Source of the DNA: an uncultured Pseudomonadales bacterium
GTDB taxonomy: Bacteria > Pseudomonadota > Gammaproteobacteria > Pseudomonadales > Azotimanducaceae
Direction of reading: 5' to 3'
NCBI GenBank assembly: GCA_937775265.1
Contig: CALKBV010000008.1
Location: 124,001-188,000 of the forward strand
Length of the DNA stretch: 64,000 nucleotides
The translations under genes were made by a program, and so were the position numbers. This document shows, piece by piece, positions 27,699 to 37,583 of the stretch; positions within the stretch are counted from its first letter, which is position 1; each line of letters opens with the position of its first letter. The notes under the pieces were generated by a model, which was not told where the DNA came from, searched no databases, and worked only from the letters and a program-made list of their open reading frames with translations.

Positions 27699-28889
27699 CT
27701 ACTGGTGCGTCACCGGCAACTTAGATCGCCCCCAGAATAGAAACGGGCCGACCCGCTCACCTTCGTTGACTAACCGCAACTTTGGATAACGCTTACGAAG
27801 CGCCGTTAATGTGACCCTTGCCTCAAGTTTCGCTAACTCTCTTCCAATGCAAACATGCAAACCTACACTGAAGCTCAACATCTTCTTCCCGGAGCGCTTC
27901 AACTTAAAGGTGTTCGGTTCAGAAAATGCCTGTGGGTCTCTATTTGCCGCACCGTAATGCATCATGACTTTGGTGTTGGACGGTATCGTCACGCCGTCGA
28001 CTTCCACGTCCCGTGATGTCGTCTTGAACAAACCCAACAGCGGTGGATCAAATCGCAAGCTTTCGTTGATTGCATCGTCGACGTCAATTTCATCCCGACA
28101 AAATTCATTCCACAAATCACCAATTGTCAACAATCTCCAAACCAAATTTGAGATCAAAGAGGTGGTTGTTTCGTTCCCTGCAACAAATATTTGCCCCGCG
28201 AACGAAACTAACTCGTCGTCTGACATATATTCCCCATCTTCTTTGGCAAGCGCCATAACGGATAACAGGTCGCTCGATTTCCCTGCTTTCCTCTTGAGAT
28301 GAATCTGTTCCAGAATATAGGCACCCATCTCAGCTAGCTCATCGGCGTATTCAGACGGGTCTTCCGCACACATGTTTGCCACCGAAGCATCCGCCCACCT
28401 TTTGAATTTTTTAATGTCATCAGTAGGTATCCCCAGGATCTCACAAATGATGATTACTGGAAGCGGAAAGGAAAGCTCATCGTGTAGATCCCATATTTTT
28501 TTTGACGCAACCCCATCCAACAACTCCTGCACGATTTCTTCCAGCCGCGGTTGCAGATCACTAATTTGCTTGACCAGGAAATCACGCTGAATCAGCCCTC
28601 TAGTAAAGGTGTGATGCGGCGCGTCTGACAAGATACCCTGAGCCGGTTGAAAATTAGGCCCGTTGCCGAACCCTTCAACATAGGTTTCTGCATCTAATAA
28701 CGCGCCGTTGACGTCTTCATATCTGGACAAAATGAAGAACGGTGGATCGAATTTGTCATAAAAATACGCTCTTTCCTGACCTAAAAGCTTTGAGGCCGTT
28801 ATCGACGGATCTCGAAGCTCCTCCGAACCCAATAAATCCACATCTTTTTTTTGAGCATTTTTCAAACCCATCGTTTCGTCAAACTCCAT
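27699..28889 (-). CDS. Cytochrome P450
   Basis: 396 residues, a soluble bacterial-type P450. The I-helix oxygen site is FVAGNETTTSLISN, the K-helix ExxR is ESLRFDP, and the heme loop is FSVGLHVCIGRELAKLE with the axial ligand Cys347. It hydroxylates a C-H bond with electrons from a ferredoxin and reductase, neither of which is nearby. AGGGG ahead of the ATG at 28889 supports the start. Bacterial P450s of this kind often act on terpenes, steroids or fatty acids, consistent with the neighbourhood, but no closer call is justified. Confidence 0.93.
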   Translation of the reverse strand: MEFDETMGLKNAQKKDVDLLGSEELRDPSITASKLLGQERAYFYDKFDPPFFILSRYEDVNGALLDAETYVEGFGNGPNFQPAQGILSDAPHHTFTRGLIQRDFLVKQISDLQPRLEEIVQELLDGVASKKIWDLHDELSFPLPVIIICEILGIPTDDIKKFKRWADASVANMCAEDPSEYADELAEMGAYILEQIHLKRKAGKSSDLLSVMALAKEDGEYMSDDELVSFAGQIFVAGNETTTSLISNLVWRLLTIGDLWNEFCRDEIDVDDAINESLRFDPPLLGLFKTTSRDVEVDGVTIPSNTKVMMHYGAANRDPQAFSEPNTFKLKRSGKKMLSFSVGLHVCIGRELAKLEARVTLTALRKRYPKLRLVNEGERVGPFLFWGRSKLPVTHQ

Positions 28890-29011
28890 CGGTTAGCCCC
28901 TATCGTCCTTCTTTCTGGGTGAAAGTATATACCCGGTTGTTATTGAGTAACTCTAACACTGGTTCGCTCGATCACATTATGAGCAGAAAACCCTACGATC
29001 AACTCCAATCG

Positions 29012-29209
29012 TTACTGGACGAACATTTGGAATGTCTTTTCCCCGGAGTGCATCTTTTCTGACAGCATGCGGTAGTGCCAATACCGAACCACTTCATTGG
29101 CATCATAAAACTTAACCGTTCCTTTAATTGTCGCCTGGCCCTGTGGCAAAGAGTTTGGTGCACTACTGCTCGATACGATGACTGAGACCCGAGGATCGCG
29201 CTGCGCCAT
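29012..29209 (-). pseudogene. Fragment of a PPOX-type flavin-binding protein
   Basis: 65 residues. RDPRVSVIVSSSSAPN and ATIKGTVKFYDANEVVRYWH match the second half of pyridoxamine-phosphate-oxidase-like proteins, which have 130-160 residues. The N-terminal strands that make the flavin pocket are absent, and only 66 bases separate the fragment from the divergent amidohydrolase. The intact gene at 26219 belongs to the same broad family, but the two are not obvious copies. Confidence 0.6.
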
Positions 29210-29275
29210 ATGAACTATTGCGTTATAGTTTAATGATGATTTAGCAAATCAGCACACTCACCTGAGCACACCCTT

Positions 29276-30298
29276 ATGAACACACCCGGTAGCCAAGATT
29301 GGTTAGACAGCATCACTGAAGATATCATCGACCCCGAGCAACGAATCATAGACCCACACCATCATCTTTGGCGCCACCCAGGCAACGAATATGTCGTTGA
29401 GAACCTGCATGCTGATACGGGTTCTGGGCATAATATTGTTAAAACCGTTTTCGTCGAATGCCACTCAGAATACTTAAAAGATGGTCCGGCGCATTTACGC
29501 CCGCTGGGCGAAACCCGATTCGTTGCCGAACAAGCCACAGAATCCGCTGAGAGGCACGGCGCTGAAATCTCCGGTATTGTTGCCCATGCGGATTTGACCC
29601 TAGGGGATGAGTTAGTTGAAGTTCTTGCCGGGCATGAAGTCTCTGGCCAAGGTCTATTCCGAGGCATTCGTCACGCCGGCGCCTGCGCCACACACCCTAA
29701 AGAGTTGTTTATTCCAGGTGGCGCACCGAAGGGGCTTTATGCTGACCCAAAATTTAGAGCCGGTGTCCGCCTGCTAGGCCGCAAGGGCTACAGCTACGAC
29801 ACCTGGCATTATCATTATCAAAACAAAGATTTCTATGAGCTAGCTCTCGCCGCACCTGACACCCAGATGATACTGGACCATTTCGGCACACCTCTCGGCG
29901 TCGGTTATTACGCAGATAAGAAAGCCGGGATATTTAAGCAATGGAAGCAGGACATTAAAAAGATAGCAGAGTGCGACAATGTCGTTGCAAAAATCGGCGG
30001 GCTGGCAATGCCAGATAATGGCTTCGGTTGGCACAATCGATCTACCCCTCCTGATTCAGACGAATTTGTCGAGGCGCAACGGGACTACTATTTGCACACA
30101 ATCGATTGTTTTGGACCAGATCGCTGTATGTTCGAAAGTAACTTTCCCGTTGATCGATTCTCTATCTCCTATCCGGTGTTATACAACGGTCTAAAGAAGA
30201 TCGTCATAGACTTCAGCGAAGAAGAGAAAGATGCGATGTTCTATAATACCGCGGAACGAATATATCGTTTACATGAAAAGGCTGACCGAAATGTCTGA
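29276..30298 (+). CDS. Amidohydrolase (2-pyrone-dicarboxylate lactonase-like)
   Basis: 340 residues, TIM-barrel amidohydrolase family 2. RIIDPHHHLWRHPG near residue 23 supplies the two metal His, TQMILDHFGTPLG a third His, and CMFESNFPVDRFS the late catalytic Asp. This group includes lactonases and hydrolases of ring-cleavage products, with zinc or manganese. It overlaps the crotonase start by 8 bases, so the two are co-translated. A related gene is at 33921, with TldE/TldD between them. Cytoplasmic. Confidence 0.9.
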   Translation: MNTPGSQDWLDSITEDIIDPEQRIIDPHHHLWRHPGNEYVVENLHADTGSGHNIVKTVFVECHSEYLKDGPAHLRPLGETRFVAEQATESAERHGAEISGIVAHADLTLGDELVEVLAGHEVSGQGLFRGIRHAGACATHPKELFIPGGAPKGLYADPKFRAGVRLLGRKGYSYDTWHYHYQNKDFYELALAAPDTQMILDHFGTPLGVGYYADKKAGIFKQWKQDIKKIAECDNVVAKIGGLAMPDNGFGWHNRSTPPDSDEFVEAQRDYYLHTIDCFGPDRCMFESNFPVDRFSISYPVLYNGLKKIVIDFSEEEKDAMFYNTAERIYRLHEKADRNV

Positions 30299-31028
30299 TG
30301 TTTTGTACGAACAGAACGGTAAAACTGCCGTCATTACACTTAATCGCGCAAGCAGGCTCAATGCACTGAACGAATCGTTAATTCAGGGCCTACGGGCCGC
30401 ACTGCGACAGTTTCGCGATTCCGATGCTCGCTCAGCCATCCTCTGCGCGGATGGTGACCGAGCATTTTCAGTTGGGGCCGATATCAAGGACCCACCAATG
30501 GAAATGTGGCAGGGGGTACCCGGTGTTGGTGTCATCACCAACAAACCTATTATTGCTTGCGTCCAGGGATATTGCGTTGGTGGTGCCTATATTTTGGTTC
30601 AGATGTGCGATCTGGTCGTTGCAGCTGACAACACCATATTCAAATACCCCGAAGCTCAGGTTGGTTTCACAGGTGGGTTGATCGCAGGTTGCGCGGCGAA
30701 GATCCCGCATAAAATCGCGATGGAATTTATGCTTCTGGGCCAGGACTTAACGGCGCAGCGTGCCTATGAAGTCGGCATGGTGAACAAGGTCGTCCCTTTG
30801 GGAGAACAGTTGGCCGCGGCTCAGGAGTACGCTGACATTTTTGCCGTTAGTGCACCACTGGTCGTTGAGACCATCAAGTCAATGGTCGCAGAGACCGTTC
30901 CCCGTGGACCCGCCGAAACAGCGGCAATCACCCGAGACCAATTGCTGGCCGTTCGAGACAGCGAGGATGGTGCCGAGGGCAGAGCCGCATTTAAGGGTAA
31001 ACGGCCACCTGAATTTCACGGCCGTTAA
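30291..31028 (+). CDS. Enoyl-CoA hydratase/isomerase family protein
   Basis: 245 residues from the ATG at 30291, inside the last codons of the amidohydrolase. An earlier in-frame ATG at 30231 only reads through that gene. Marks are AVITLNRASRLNALNE, FSVGADIKDPP (oxyanion loop) and IACVQGYCVGGAYILVQMCD. The second acidic site is kept in YPEAQVGF, while the position of the first Glu in hydratases is replaced in GGAYI. One acid is enough for some isomerases and hydrolases, so the reaction is open. Coupling with the amidohydrolase suggests ring opening followed by CoA-bound steps. Confidence 0.85.
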   Translation: MSDVLYEQNGKTAVITLNRASRLNALNESLIQGLRAALRQFRDSDARSAILCADGDRAFSVGADIKDPPMEMWQGVPGVGVITNKPIIACVQGYCVGGAYILVQMCDLVVAADNTIFKYPEAQVGFTGGLIAGCAAKIPHKIAMEFMLLGQDLTAQRAYEVGMVNKVVPLGEQLAAAQEYADIFAVSAPLVVETIKSMVAETVPRGPAETAAITRDQLLAVRDSEDGAEGRAAFKGKRPPEFHGR

Positions 31029-31046
31029 ACAAAACAGGTGGAAGTT

Positions 31047-32375
31047 CTAACCCGCAATAGCCAGGTCAGCAAAGCGCAGATGAGGCATTAGTGCGGACCT
31101 TTCCCAGTTCCAAAACTGTTTATCTCCTATCAGTGCAATTTTATTGAGCATGTCATAGAAGTTTCCCGCCACTGTAATACCTCGCACCGGTTGTAGCCTT
31201 TGCCCATCTTCATAAAGGAACCCTGAAGCACCGAAACTGAAATCACCGGAAATAGCATTGGCACCCGAATGCATCCCTGTCAGGTCAGTTAGCATCAGGT
31301 ATTTTCCAGAAAACAAATCTGCCTGCGAGCTGCTGCCTGCAGCGATTTCTAGTTGGTGCAGCCCCACACCCAACGTCGATTTAGGTCCTCGAGCTGCATG
31401 TCCGGTAGTCTTCATATCAAAAAAGGATGCTGTGGCACTGTTATGAATAAGCGTGTTAAGGGTGCCATCAACGATCAAGGGTGTTGATTGTGTCGCTGTA
31501 CCTTCTGCATCGAACAATTGATAACCAAACCCATCAGCACTCAGCGGCTGGTCAGTAATGTTCAATCGGGTATCGGCAATAGATTCGCCTAACTTTTCCC
31601 GCATGGGGTTCACCCCATCCTTGGCTGATTTTCCCGAAAACATCATGGTGAAAACTCCAAATAAAGAAGCCTGAACTTCTTCATCGAATATCACATCATA
31701 GTGACCACTCGGCACAGGGGAGCCGTCAAGGATATCAATAGTCTGGGTATATGCCCTGTCAACGATATCGTTAGCATTTAAAGCAGTAAACAATCGCGCT
31801 GCCTGGCCGATACCTTCCATCGCGTTCTTATCACCCTGCTCAATCAGCGCATAAGCATAGGCGGCACACATTCTGCTTTTAGAATAAGCACTAAGACCTG
31901 CACTTGAAAAAATATGGCGCTGAGTCGTATTGTCCTGAACGCCGTTATAGGGCACGTTTTTCACCTTGTCCCTGGCGGCAAGATCACTTTCCATCTGTAA
32001 AGCAAAGTTAACCTTGTCATCAATGCTTACCTCCTCGGCCGGGCACAAAACCGAGTCATCTGTTTTCAGGTTGACCTCATTAGCCAGAATATTTTCATGA
32101 ACTTCTATCGCCGTAAAGCTCGCGTTAGTCAGCGCCTGCTCAACCAGTGAACTCAAGGCGTCACTATCCGCGGCCTCGCTATAAGCGGTACCCACTTTGC
32201 CGTCTTTAATCACCCTCAAACCAAAAATCTGGCTCGAACTCACCTTGTATTCTTCAAGCTCACCGTTACTTGCTTTCAGGGACAAGGATTCTCCCTGGTC
32301 GATAATCAGGTCACCGCTCGCACCTGCGGCCTTAACAAGCCCAAGCACCTGATTCGCCTGATCGGAAATAGTCAT
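31047..32375 (-). CDS. tldE: TldE (PmbA) peptidase subunit
   Basis: 442 residues. TldE pairs with TldD in a hetero-protease that degrades small unfolded peptides, matures some modified peptides and processes CcdA. TldE itself lacks metal ligands. Typical stretches are DLIIDQGESLSLKASNGELE near the N-terminus, a central AAYAYALIEQG, and GANAISGDFSFGASGFLYED near the end. It overlaps TldD by one base, which is the usual operon order. Nothing here shows a dedicated peptide substrate. Confidence 0.92.
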   Translation of the reverse strand: MTISDQANQVLGLVKAAGASGDLIIDQGESLSLKASNGELEEYKVSSSQIFGLRVIKDGKVGTAYSEAADSDALSSLVEQALTNASFTAIEVHENILANEVNLKTDDSVLCPAEEVSIDDKVNFALQMESDLAARDKVKNVPYNGVQDNTTQRHIFSSAGLSAYSKSRMCAAYAYALIEQGDKNAMEGIGQAARLFTALNANDIVDRAYTQTIDILDGSPVPSGHYDVIFDEEVQASLFGVFTMMFSGKSAKDGVNPMREKLGESIADTRLNITDQPLSADGFGYQLFDAEGTATQSTPLIVDGTLNTLIHNSATASFFDMKTTGHAARGPKSTLGVGLHQLEIAAGSSSQADLFSGKYLMLTDLTGMHSGANAISGDFSFGASGFLYEDGQRLQPVRGITVAGNFYDMLNKIALIGDKQFWNWERSALMPHLRFADLAIAG

Positions 32376-33760
32376 CAGGCGTTACCCCCAACAAGGATGT
32401 CATCTACCTTAAGTGTTGCCTGACCCACAGATGTTGGCACCGCACCCGAGACTGAACCACACATGCCGCAGGCCAAAGAGAAATCATTACCAACCATTGA
32501 GATCTCTTTAAGTACTGCAGGTCCGGTGCTGATGAGCGTTGCGGCCTTAATAGGATATTGAATCTTGCCATCCTCTACGTAGTACCCTTCCGTCACCGCA
32601 AAGTTAAACTCACCAGTTCCCGGCTGCACTGAACCACCCCCCATATGAGAGGCATAGATGCCTTTATCAATGGAGCCGATCATCTCTTCCAGGCCCGCAT
32701 CGCCAGGCTCGATAAAAGTGTTTCTCATCCTGGAGGCGGGCGCATATTTGTAGGACTCACGTCGGCCCGAACCAGTTCTCTCGAAGCCAGTTTGCTCAGC
32801 GCCAATCTTATCGACAAGAAAACTGGTTAGCTTGCCGTCCTTGATCAATTGCGTTCGTTGCGTATCAAGGCCTTCGTCGTCAATATTGATCGAACCCCAC
32901 TGCTTCGTCATCGTGCCGTCATCCACCGCACTCACCGCTGTATTTGCAATCATTTGACCCATCTGGTCATGGAACACAGACGCCTTTTTCGCCACCGAGG
33001 TCGTTTCCAGCAAATGGCCACAGGCCTCATGAAAAATCACGCCACCGAAACCATTACCGATGACCACGGGCATACGACCCGAGGGACAAGGTTTTGCACC
33101 AAGGTTAACCAGTGCTTGCCTTGTCGCTTCTGTTCCGGTTTTTTCAGCGCTGATATCATCTTCAAGCTCCCAGCCCATCAAGCCACCGTCATTCCAACTC
33201 CCCGTCGCCTGCTCAGAGCCATCTGACGCAATGGAAGTGAGTGAGGTGCGAATATAGTTACGGGTATCCCCTGTGTGCAGGCCTTCACTGTTAAAGAGTT
33301 CGACGTGCTGTTCTTTTTGACGACACGAACCCCGGGTTTGCGAGATCATGTTGCTAGCGGCACGAGCCGCTAAATCAGCCCTCAGCAGGTATGCCACCTT
33401 GCTCTCAACCTCAGAATCATTACTTAACGTGCGCACCGCAAGATGCAAATCTTTTATCTGCCTATAGTCAAAATTGAATGCTGAGACGCATGGGTCTCGC
33501 AAATCCTTCGCAGCCAGTTCAGACAGGATTCTTTTCAGCTCATCTCCCTCAGGTTTGTTGGTATAGCCATAGAGGACTTTAGTGCCATAGACCAGGCGCA
33601 AGCCTATGCCGAAGTCTATCCCCGACTCCACCGATTGCACCTGGTTACTCAAGGTGCTGATGGTATTGGTCTGGCTTCTTTCGACAAATAGTTCGGCGAA
33701 GTCAGCGCCGAGTGAAATGCCATGGTCAATGACTGACTGTGCCGTTTGGTGATTAAGCAT
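32375..33760 (-). CDS. tldD: TldD metalloprotease subunit
   Basis: 461 residues from the ATG at 33760 (MLNHQTAQSVIDHGISLGAD). A longer frame to 33817 adds 19 residues foreign to the family. The zinc site HEACGH in GGVIFHEACGHLLETTSV is present, along with GTGEFNFAVTEGYYVEDG near the C-terminus. The complex sits in the cytoplasm. It is divergent from the amidohydrolase at 33921 by 160 bases. Confidence 0.94.
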   Translation of the reverse strand: MLNHQTAQSVIDHGISLGADFAELFVERSQTNTISTLSNQVQSVESGIDFGIGLRLVYGTKVLYGYTNKPEGDELKRILSELAAKDLRDPCVSAFNFDYRQIKDLHLAVRTLSNDSEVESKVAYLLRADLAARAASNMISQTRGSCRQKEQHVELFNSEGLHTGDTRNYIRTSLTSIASDGSEQATGSWNDGGLMGWELEDDISAEKTGTEATRQALVNLGAKPCPSGRMPVVIGNGFGGVIFHEACGHLLETTSVAKKASVFHDQMGQMIANTAVSAVDDGTMTKQWGSINIDDEGLDTQRTQLIKDGKLTSFLVDKIGAEQTGFERTGSGRRESYKYAPASRMRNTFIEPGDAGLEEMIGSIDKGIYASHMGGGSVQPGTGEFNFAVTEGYYVEDGKIQYPIKAATLISTGPAVLKEISMVGNDFSLACGMCGSVSGAVPTSVGQATLKVDDILVGGNA

Positions 33761-33920
33761 GAAACGTCCTGTGTAGGCTTGATGATTCAATAATAGCAGC
33801 GCAGTATAAACGGACAAACCCGTTCAGTGTATAAACACTGAGCTTAATAGAAACCAGGCGACATCGAATGACCTTACGCCTTTATCAAAAAGCACCTGCG
33901 GTTACCTCTGGAGTTTTAAA

Positions 33921-34925
33921 ATGACCTACCCTGAAAACAGCGACATAGAGAGATTCATTAGTAGCGAAGAACCCGAGGCGGTCCTGGAGCCCGATCTGCC
34001 AATCATAGACCCACACCACCACCTTTGGGACAATCGGGTCGCGACATCAATCTTTGAACAAACAGTTTATCTGTGCGAAGAAATCATGGCGGATATCAAC
34101 AAAAGCGGTCATAACATCACCCAAACAGTGTTTGCTCAATGTGGTGCTTTTTTTCGCGCAGACGGCCCAAAAGACATGCGTTGCGTTGGTGAAACAGAAT
34201 TCGTTCAAGGGGTTGCCGCCATGAGTCGCTCAGGAATTTACGGTTCGACGCGACTGTGTACCGGTATTTTTGGCTCAGCCGACCTGAGAGCAGGCGCCAG
34301 CGTAGAACCTGTGCTAGAAGCCCACCTGGCCGCGTCAGCCAACTTTCGAGGGATACGTACTGCCTTCCCCTCTGATCTTAATCAAACCTATCTTGATGGC
34401 TTTGCGCTTCTGGCGAAATACAATCTCTCATTCGATCACTATTCGCCAGATTTCGAACGTCTACCTACGCTCGCCAAATTGGCCGCTGCCCATCCTGAAG
34501 TCCCTGTAATCGTCAATCACTTCGGCGGTACTGTTGACCTGGATGCTGATGCAGAAACATTCGCACGATGGCGAGAATGTATCGATATCGTTGCGGCAAG
34601 CCCCAATACGGTCATGAAACTGGGTGGAGCCCAGATGCGGGCAGGCGCCTGGGAACCTTCTTTTCATATGCACAAACAAGATACACCGCTCAGTTCCGAG
34701 GCGTTCTGTGATCTTCTATACCCATACTACATCGCCGCAATCGAGGCTTTTGGACCTGACCGCTGCATGTTTGAGAGTAACTTTCCGGTCGACAGAGAGT
34801 GTATTTCCTACCGGACGCTCTGGAATATGTTTAAAAGAATCGCGGCCAAAGCCGGGCTTTCCGAAGACGAAAAAGCCTCTGTCTTCCGCGGCACAGCCGC
34901 AAGGGTATATCGACTGCAGGATTAA
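33921..34925 (+). CDS. Amidohydrolase, paralogue of the one at 29276
   Basis: 334 residues with the same layout: PIIDPHHHLWDNR near residue 28, VPVIVNHFGGTVD in the middle, and CMFESNFPVDRECISYRTLW late. Both proteins share SGHNI-TQTVF-type segments and GETEFVQG. They are clearly related but diverged, so this is an old duplication. Hydrolysis of a lactone or amide with a divalent metal in the cytoplasm is expected. The gene ends 73 bases before the convergent transporter. Confidence 0.9.
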   Translation: MTYPENSDIERFISSEEPEAVLEPDLPIIDPHHHLWDNRVATSIFEQTVYLCEEIMADINKSGHNITQTVFAQCGAFFRADGPKDMRCVGETEFVQGVAAMSRSGIYGSTRLCTGIFGSADLRAGASVEPVLEAHLAASANFRGIRTAFPSDLNQTYLDGFALLAKYNLSFDHYSPDFERLPTLAKLAAAHPEVPVIVNHFGGTVDLDADAETFARWRECIDIVAASPNTVMKLGGAQMRAGAWEPSFHMHKQDTPLSSEAFCDLLYPYYIAAIEAFGPDRCMFESNFPVDRECISYRTLWNMFKRIAAKAGLSEDEKASVFRGTAARVYRLQD

Positions 34926-34998
34926 CAGTTGGAGAGATAAAAGCGGTTTCCGTCCAGGGTAATCGATCACTGGGCGGCAAACGCGTAAAGCGTTACTG

Positions 34999-36216
34999 TT
35001 AAAGTCGATCTACCTTCGAAAGACCTGTCATTGTCCAGACAAACACTACCGTAAAAAAGACTCCTGCAGCGGCAACAAAGAATCCCAACAACGGATTCAT
35101 AACTGACGCAAAGTACCCCATGGATACCGCACCGATCGGACCGCCGCCCAGCGTACCTAGCGAATAAATAGACAATGCTCTTGCTCGATAATTCTCTGGC
35201 GCTGATTCCTGAATAATCGCTCGCCCCAGGCTCATTGCAACGCCGCCGCACATTCCCCACAGTCCAATACAAAGAACGTAGCCGTAAAATGGCAATCTAA
35301 GGTTTATTAAAACCAAAAATACACCACCAGCTACCAGTGCGATCATCAAACCCAAACCCTGTCGCCTAATCCCGCCGATCGCCACCAGGATAACCGTCAT
35401 GACAATGGTGCCAACCATAAAGCACATATAGGACAGCGCTATATCGAAGGCAGCACCGCCGTACACATCCCTGACGGCAAGTGGATTCAACACGGAGAAG
35501 GCACCCATATAAAACACACCGACAGAAAACATCAGGATCATCACGGGGAACATACGCGGCGAATTAAAGATAAGAGATAGGCCATCCCTTATCTCGCCAA
35601 ACACGCTTTCACGATTTTTTTCCCGGGTCTCAGCAAGCGATTCCCTCTCGGGCATCGACGAAGGCAGCTTTAACGCAACCAGAGCGCCGAGAAGTAAAAC
35701 TGTTCCTTGTATGAGCAACAACGGAACGGGACCTGTAGTATCTGCCTGGCTGGCAAACCCAAACCCGACAATCTGCGCAAAAAATGACAAACCCATCGTC
35801 ATCGTCACGGCCTGCTGGATATTGGGTCCCGATACCTGATTTAAGATGCTGTCTCTAGCCGGTTGAATGAAGGCATTGAAACTCCCTACACCGACCGCGA
35901 ATACGATTAACATCAGATAGCTAAGCGTCGAGATTTCGATCAACAGCACTAGCGTAAATACCGGTAGCGCTGCAAGGCACTGAAAAACGATGAGTATCGT
36001 ACGCCGGTCGACCCTGTCGGCTAGAAGTCCACCGAACAGGATGAAGACTAGGCCCGGCAATTGAATACACATCTGTGCGATGCCCAGTCGAACCCCGCCT
36101 TCTCCTAAATAGACGGCGACCATCCAGGTAAACAAGACGCTATTGAGACCCCACGGAAGGAACTGGCCAACGACGCCAGCCAAATACCAGGAGAACTTCG
36201 ATGGTGACGCGCTCAT
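34999..36216 (-). CDS. MFS transporter, EntS/macrolide-efflux type
   Basis: 405 residues and about twelve membrane segments. The loop FGGLLADRVDRRTILIVFQC is the conserved cytosolic motif A. GSFNAFIQPARDSILNQVSG is typical of the drug or metabolite efflux branch (MFS_3 group). A charged cytosolic loop around residue 190 (ERESLAETREKNRES) joins the halves. It probably exports a small lipophilic compound from the inner membrane. It is divergent from the sterol-desaturase-type gene. Confidence 0.83.
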   Translation of the reverse strand: MSASPSKFSWYLAGVVGQFLPWGLNSVLFTWMVAVYLGEGGVRLGIAQMCIQLPGLVFILFGGLLADRVDRRTILIVFQCLAALPVFTLVLLIEISTLSYLMLIVFAVGVGSFNAFIQPARDSILNQVSGPNIQQAVTMTMGLSFFAQIVGFGFASQADTTGPVPLLLIQGTVLLLGALVALKLPSSMPERESLAETREKNRESVFGEIRDGLSLIFNSPRMFPVMILMFSVGVFYMGAFSVLNPLAVRDVYGGAAFDIALSYMCFMVGTIVMTVILVAIGGIRRQGLGLMIALVAGGVFLVLINLRLPFYGYVLCIGLWGMCGGVAMSLGRAIIQESAPENYRARALSIYSLGTLGGGPIGAVSMGYFASVMNPLLGFFVAAAGVFFTVVFVWTMTGLSKVDRL

Positions 36217-36413
36217 CGTTATGATGCTAACAAAATCTGCAGTCCAGAACGATGCTCGTCGATATCATCTAAATGTGTTCAGGAAATCCGAATACTTTCT
36301 AGCCACCTGATTCCAATCGCGTATAAGTCAACATAGGACAGATTTCACCCGACAGGTTAATCCCGCTACAGCTAAAAGTTTGACTTGAAAATTCCTGCAC
36401 GCATACTGCTCGG

Positions 36414-37259
36414 ATGAATATCGACCTAGATACGGGCAAGCTGGTTGTTTTTCTCGGCGGTCTGCTATTTTTTCTGGGCGTCGAAACCCTTGCGCCAAAA
36501 CGACCGTGGCGTGAGAGCAGATTCAAACGCTTACTCTTCCATGGTGGCATAGCAGCACTTAACACGGTATTGATCCGATTGGTGATTTATGTGCCGCTCC
36601 TACTATGGGTCGTATTCGTCGAACAACAGGGTTGGGGCATCTCACGCTGGTTAGGCTTAACGGGCTGGGTCGAACTCGCGGCTTCTCTCGTCGTACTCGA
36701 CTTATTTGATTACTTCTGGCATCGCGCAAATCACAGAGTCACCTTCTTATGGCGCTTTCACAAAGCACATCACGCGGATACCGCGATGGATGTGACCACG
36801 GCCCTGCGCTTTCATCCCGGCGAGCTGATGATATCGGCGCTAGCCAAGGCTCTTTGGATTGCCATATGGGGACCCACCGCCATTGCATGGTTTCTGTTTG
36901 AAGCCATGGTGAGCCTATGCGCACAGTTCCATCATAGTAATATCGATTTCCCTGACCATATTGAAGGGGGCATCTCGGCACTGATCGTCACACCCCGCTT
37001 CCATGCCAGCCATCACGCCGTCGATCGCCATTATGGCGACGCTAATTTTTCAACTATTTTCAGTCTATGGGATCGCCTATTGCGCAGCTACCAGCGTCCA
37101 GAAAGCGGCGACGCAATCACCAATACGGAATATGGCCTGGGCTTACCCGAGGCGCGAGACCGGGCCTTCTCACCCGGCGCATGGCTTGTCGAGCCCTTTC
37201 AATCCAACAATTTGAACGTCAACAACAAAAAACAGACCCAGCCGAGTGAAATGTCGTGA
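36414..37259 (+). CDS. Sterol desaturase/fatty acid hydroxylase family membrane enzyme
   Basis: 281 residues with four membrane helices. The di-iron His boxes are FWHRANHR (about 102-109), HKAHH (about 115), FHHSN (about 170) and HASHHAVDRHYGD (about 200). This is the family of C-5 sterol desaturases, fatty acid hydroxylases and carotenoid hydroxylases, which oxidise a lipid at the inner membrane. The substrate is unknown. It is rightward, with two small exported proteins following. Confidence 0.9.
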   Translation: MNIDLDTGKLVVFLGGLLFFLGVETLAPKRPWRESRFKRLLFHGGIAALNTVLIRLVIYVPLLLWVVFVEQQGWGISRWLGLTGWVELAASLVVLDLFDYFWHRANHRVTFLWRFHKAHHADTAMDVTTALRFHPGELMISALAKALWIAIWGPTAIAWFLFEAMVSLCAQFHHSNIDFPDHIEGGISALIVTPRFHASHHAVDRHYGDANFSTIFSLWDRLLRSYQRPESGDAITNTEYGLGLPEARDRAFSPGAWLVEPFQSNNLNVNNKKQTQPSEMS

Positions 37260-37315
37260 CCTCAGCGTCGCAAGTACTGATAATGCATACACCTTAATCA
37301 AGAGTACTACGGCTA

Positions 37316-37552
37316 ATGAAAATTTTATTAACTTTTATTCTGTTACTCCCCCTATTCGCCTTCGCTGACGGGCATGACCCATCAAAGGAACACGGTGGCA
37401 AAGCTGCTGAGGCAAAAGAACACGGTGGCGAAGCTGCTGGGGCAAAAGAACACGGTGGCGAAGCTGCTGAGGCAAAAGAACATGGTGGCGAAGCTGCTGA
37501 GGCAAAAGAACACGGTGGCGAAGCTGCTGAAGCAAAAGAACACGGTGGCTAA
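37316..37552 (+). CDS. Small exported His-rich decapeptide-repeat protein
   Basis: 78 residues. A signal peptide (about 1-17, MKILLTFILLLPLFAFA) is followed by DGHDPS and five and a half copies of the decapeptide KEHGGEAAEA, which vary at only two positions. The mature chain of about 60 residues is helical, acidic and basic in turn, and has seven His, so it may bind metal or be disordered. No domain is recognised. The next gene, also exported, starts 31 bases later with GTG. Confidence 0.72.
   Translation: MKILLTFILLLPLFAFADGHDPSKEHGGKAAEAKEHGGEAAGAKEHGGEAAEAKEHGGEAAEAKEHGGEAAEAKEHGG
37385..37549 (+). repeat. 30-base tandem repeats within the His-rich protein gene
   Basis: Five full units and one half unit of a 30-base sequence encoding KEHGGEAAEA. 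The units are nearly identical in DNA, with only a few synonymous or single-residue changes. This points to recent expansion by slippage or unequal crossover, and copy number may vary between strains. Confidence 0.85.
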
Positions 37553-37583
37553 GCCGCGTCTTTAAAGTAGTGAGCAATCGTGC

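Noticed and set aside
31047..33760. TldD/TldE as part of a modified-peptide (RiPP) cluster
   Set aside because: No precursor-like short gene, cyclodehydratase, radical SAM or dedicated exporter adjoins. TldD/E is a common housekeeping pair.
37385..37549. 30-base tandem repeats as a CRISPR array
   Set aside because: The units follow each other without spacers and keep one reading frame coding KEHGGEAAEA behind a signal peptide. This is a coding repeat.
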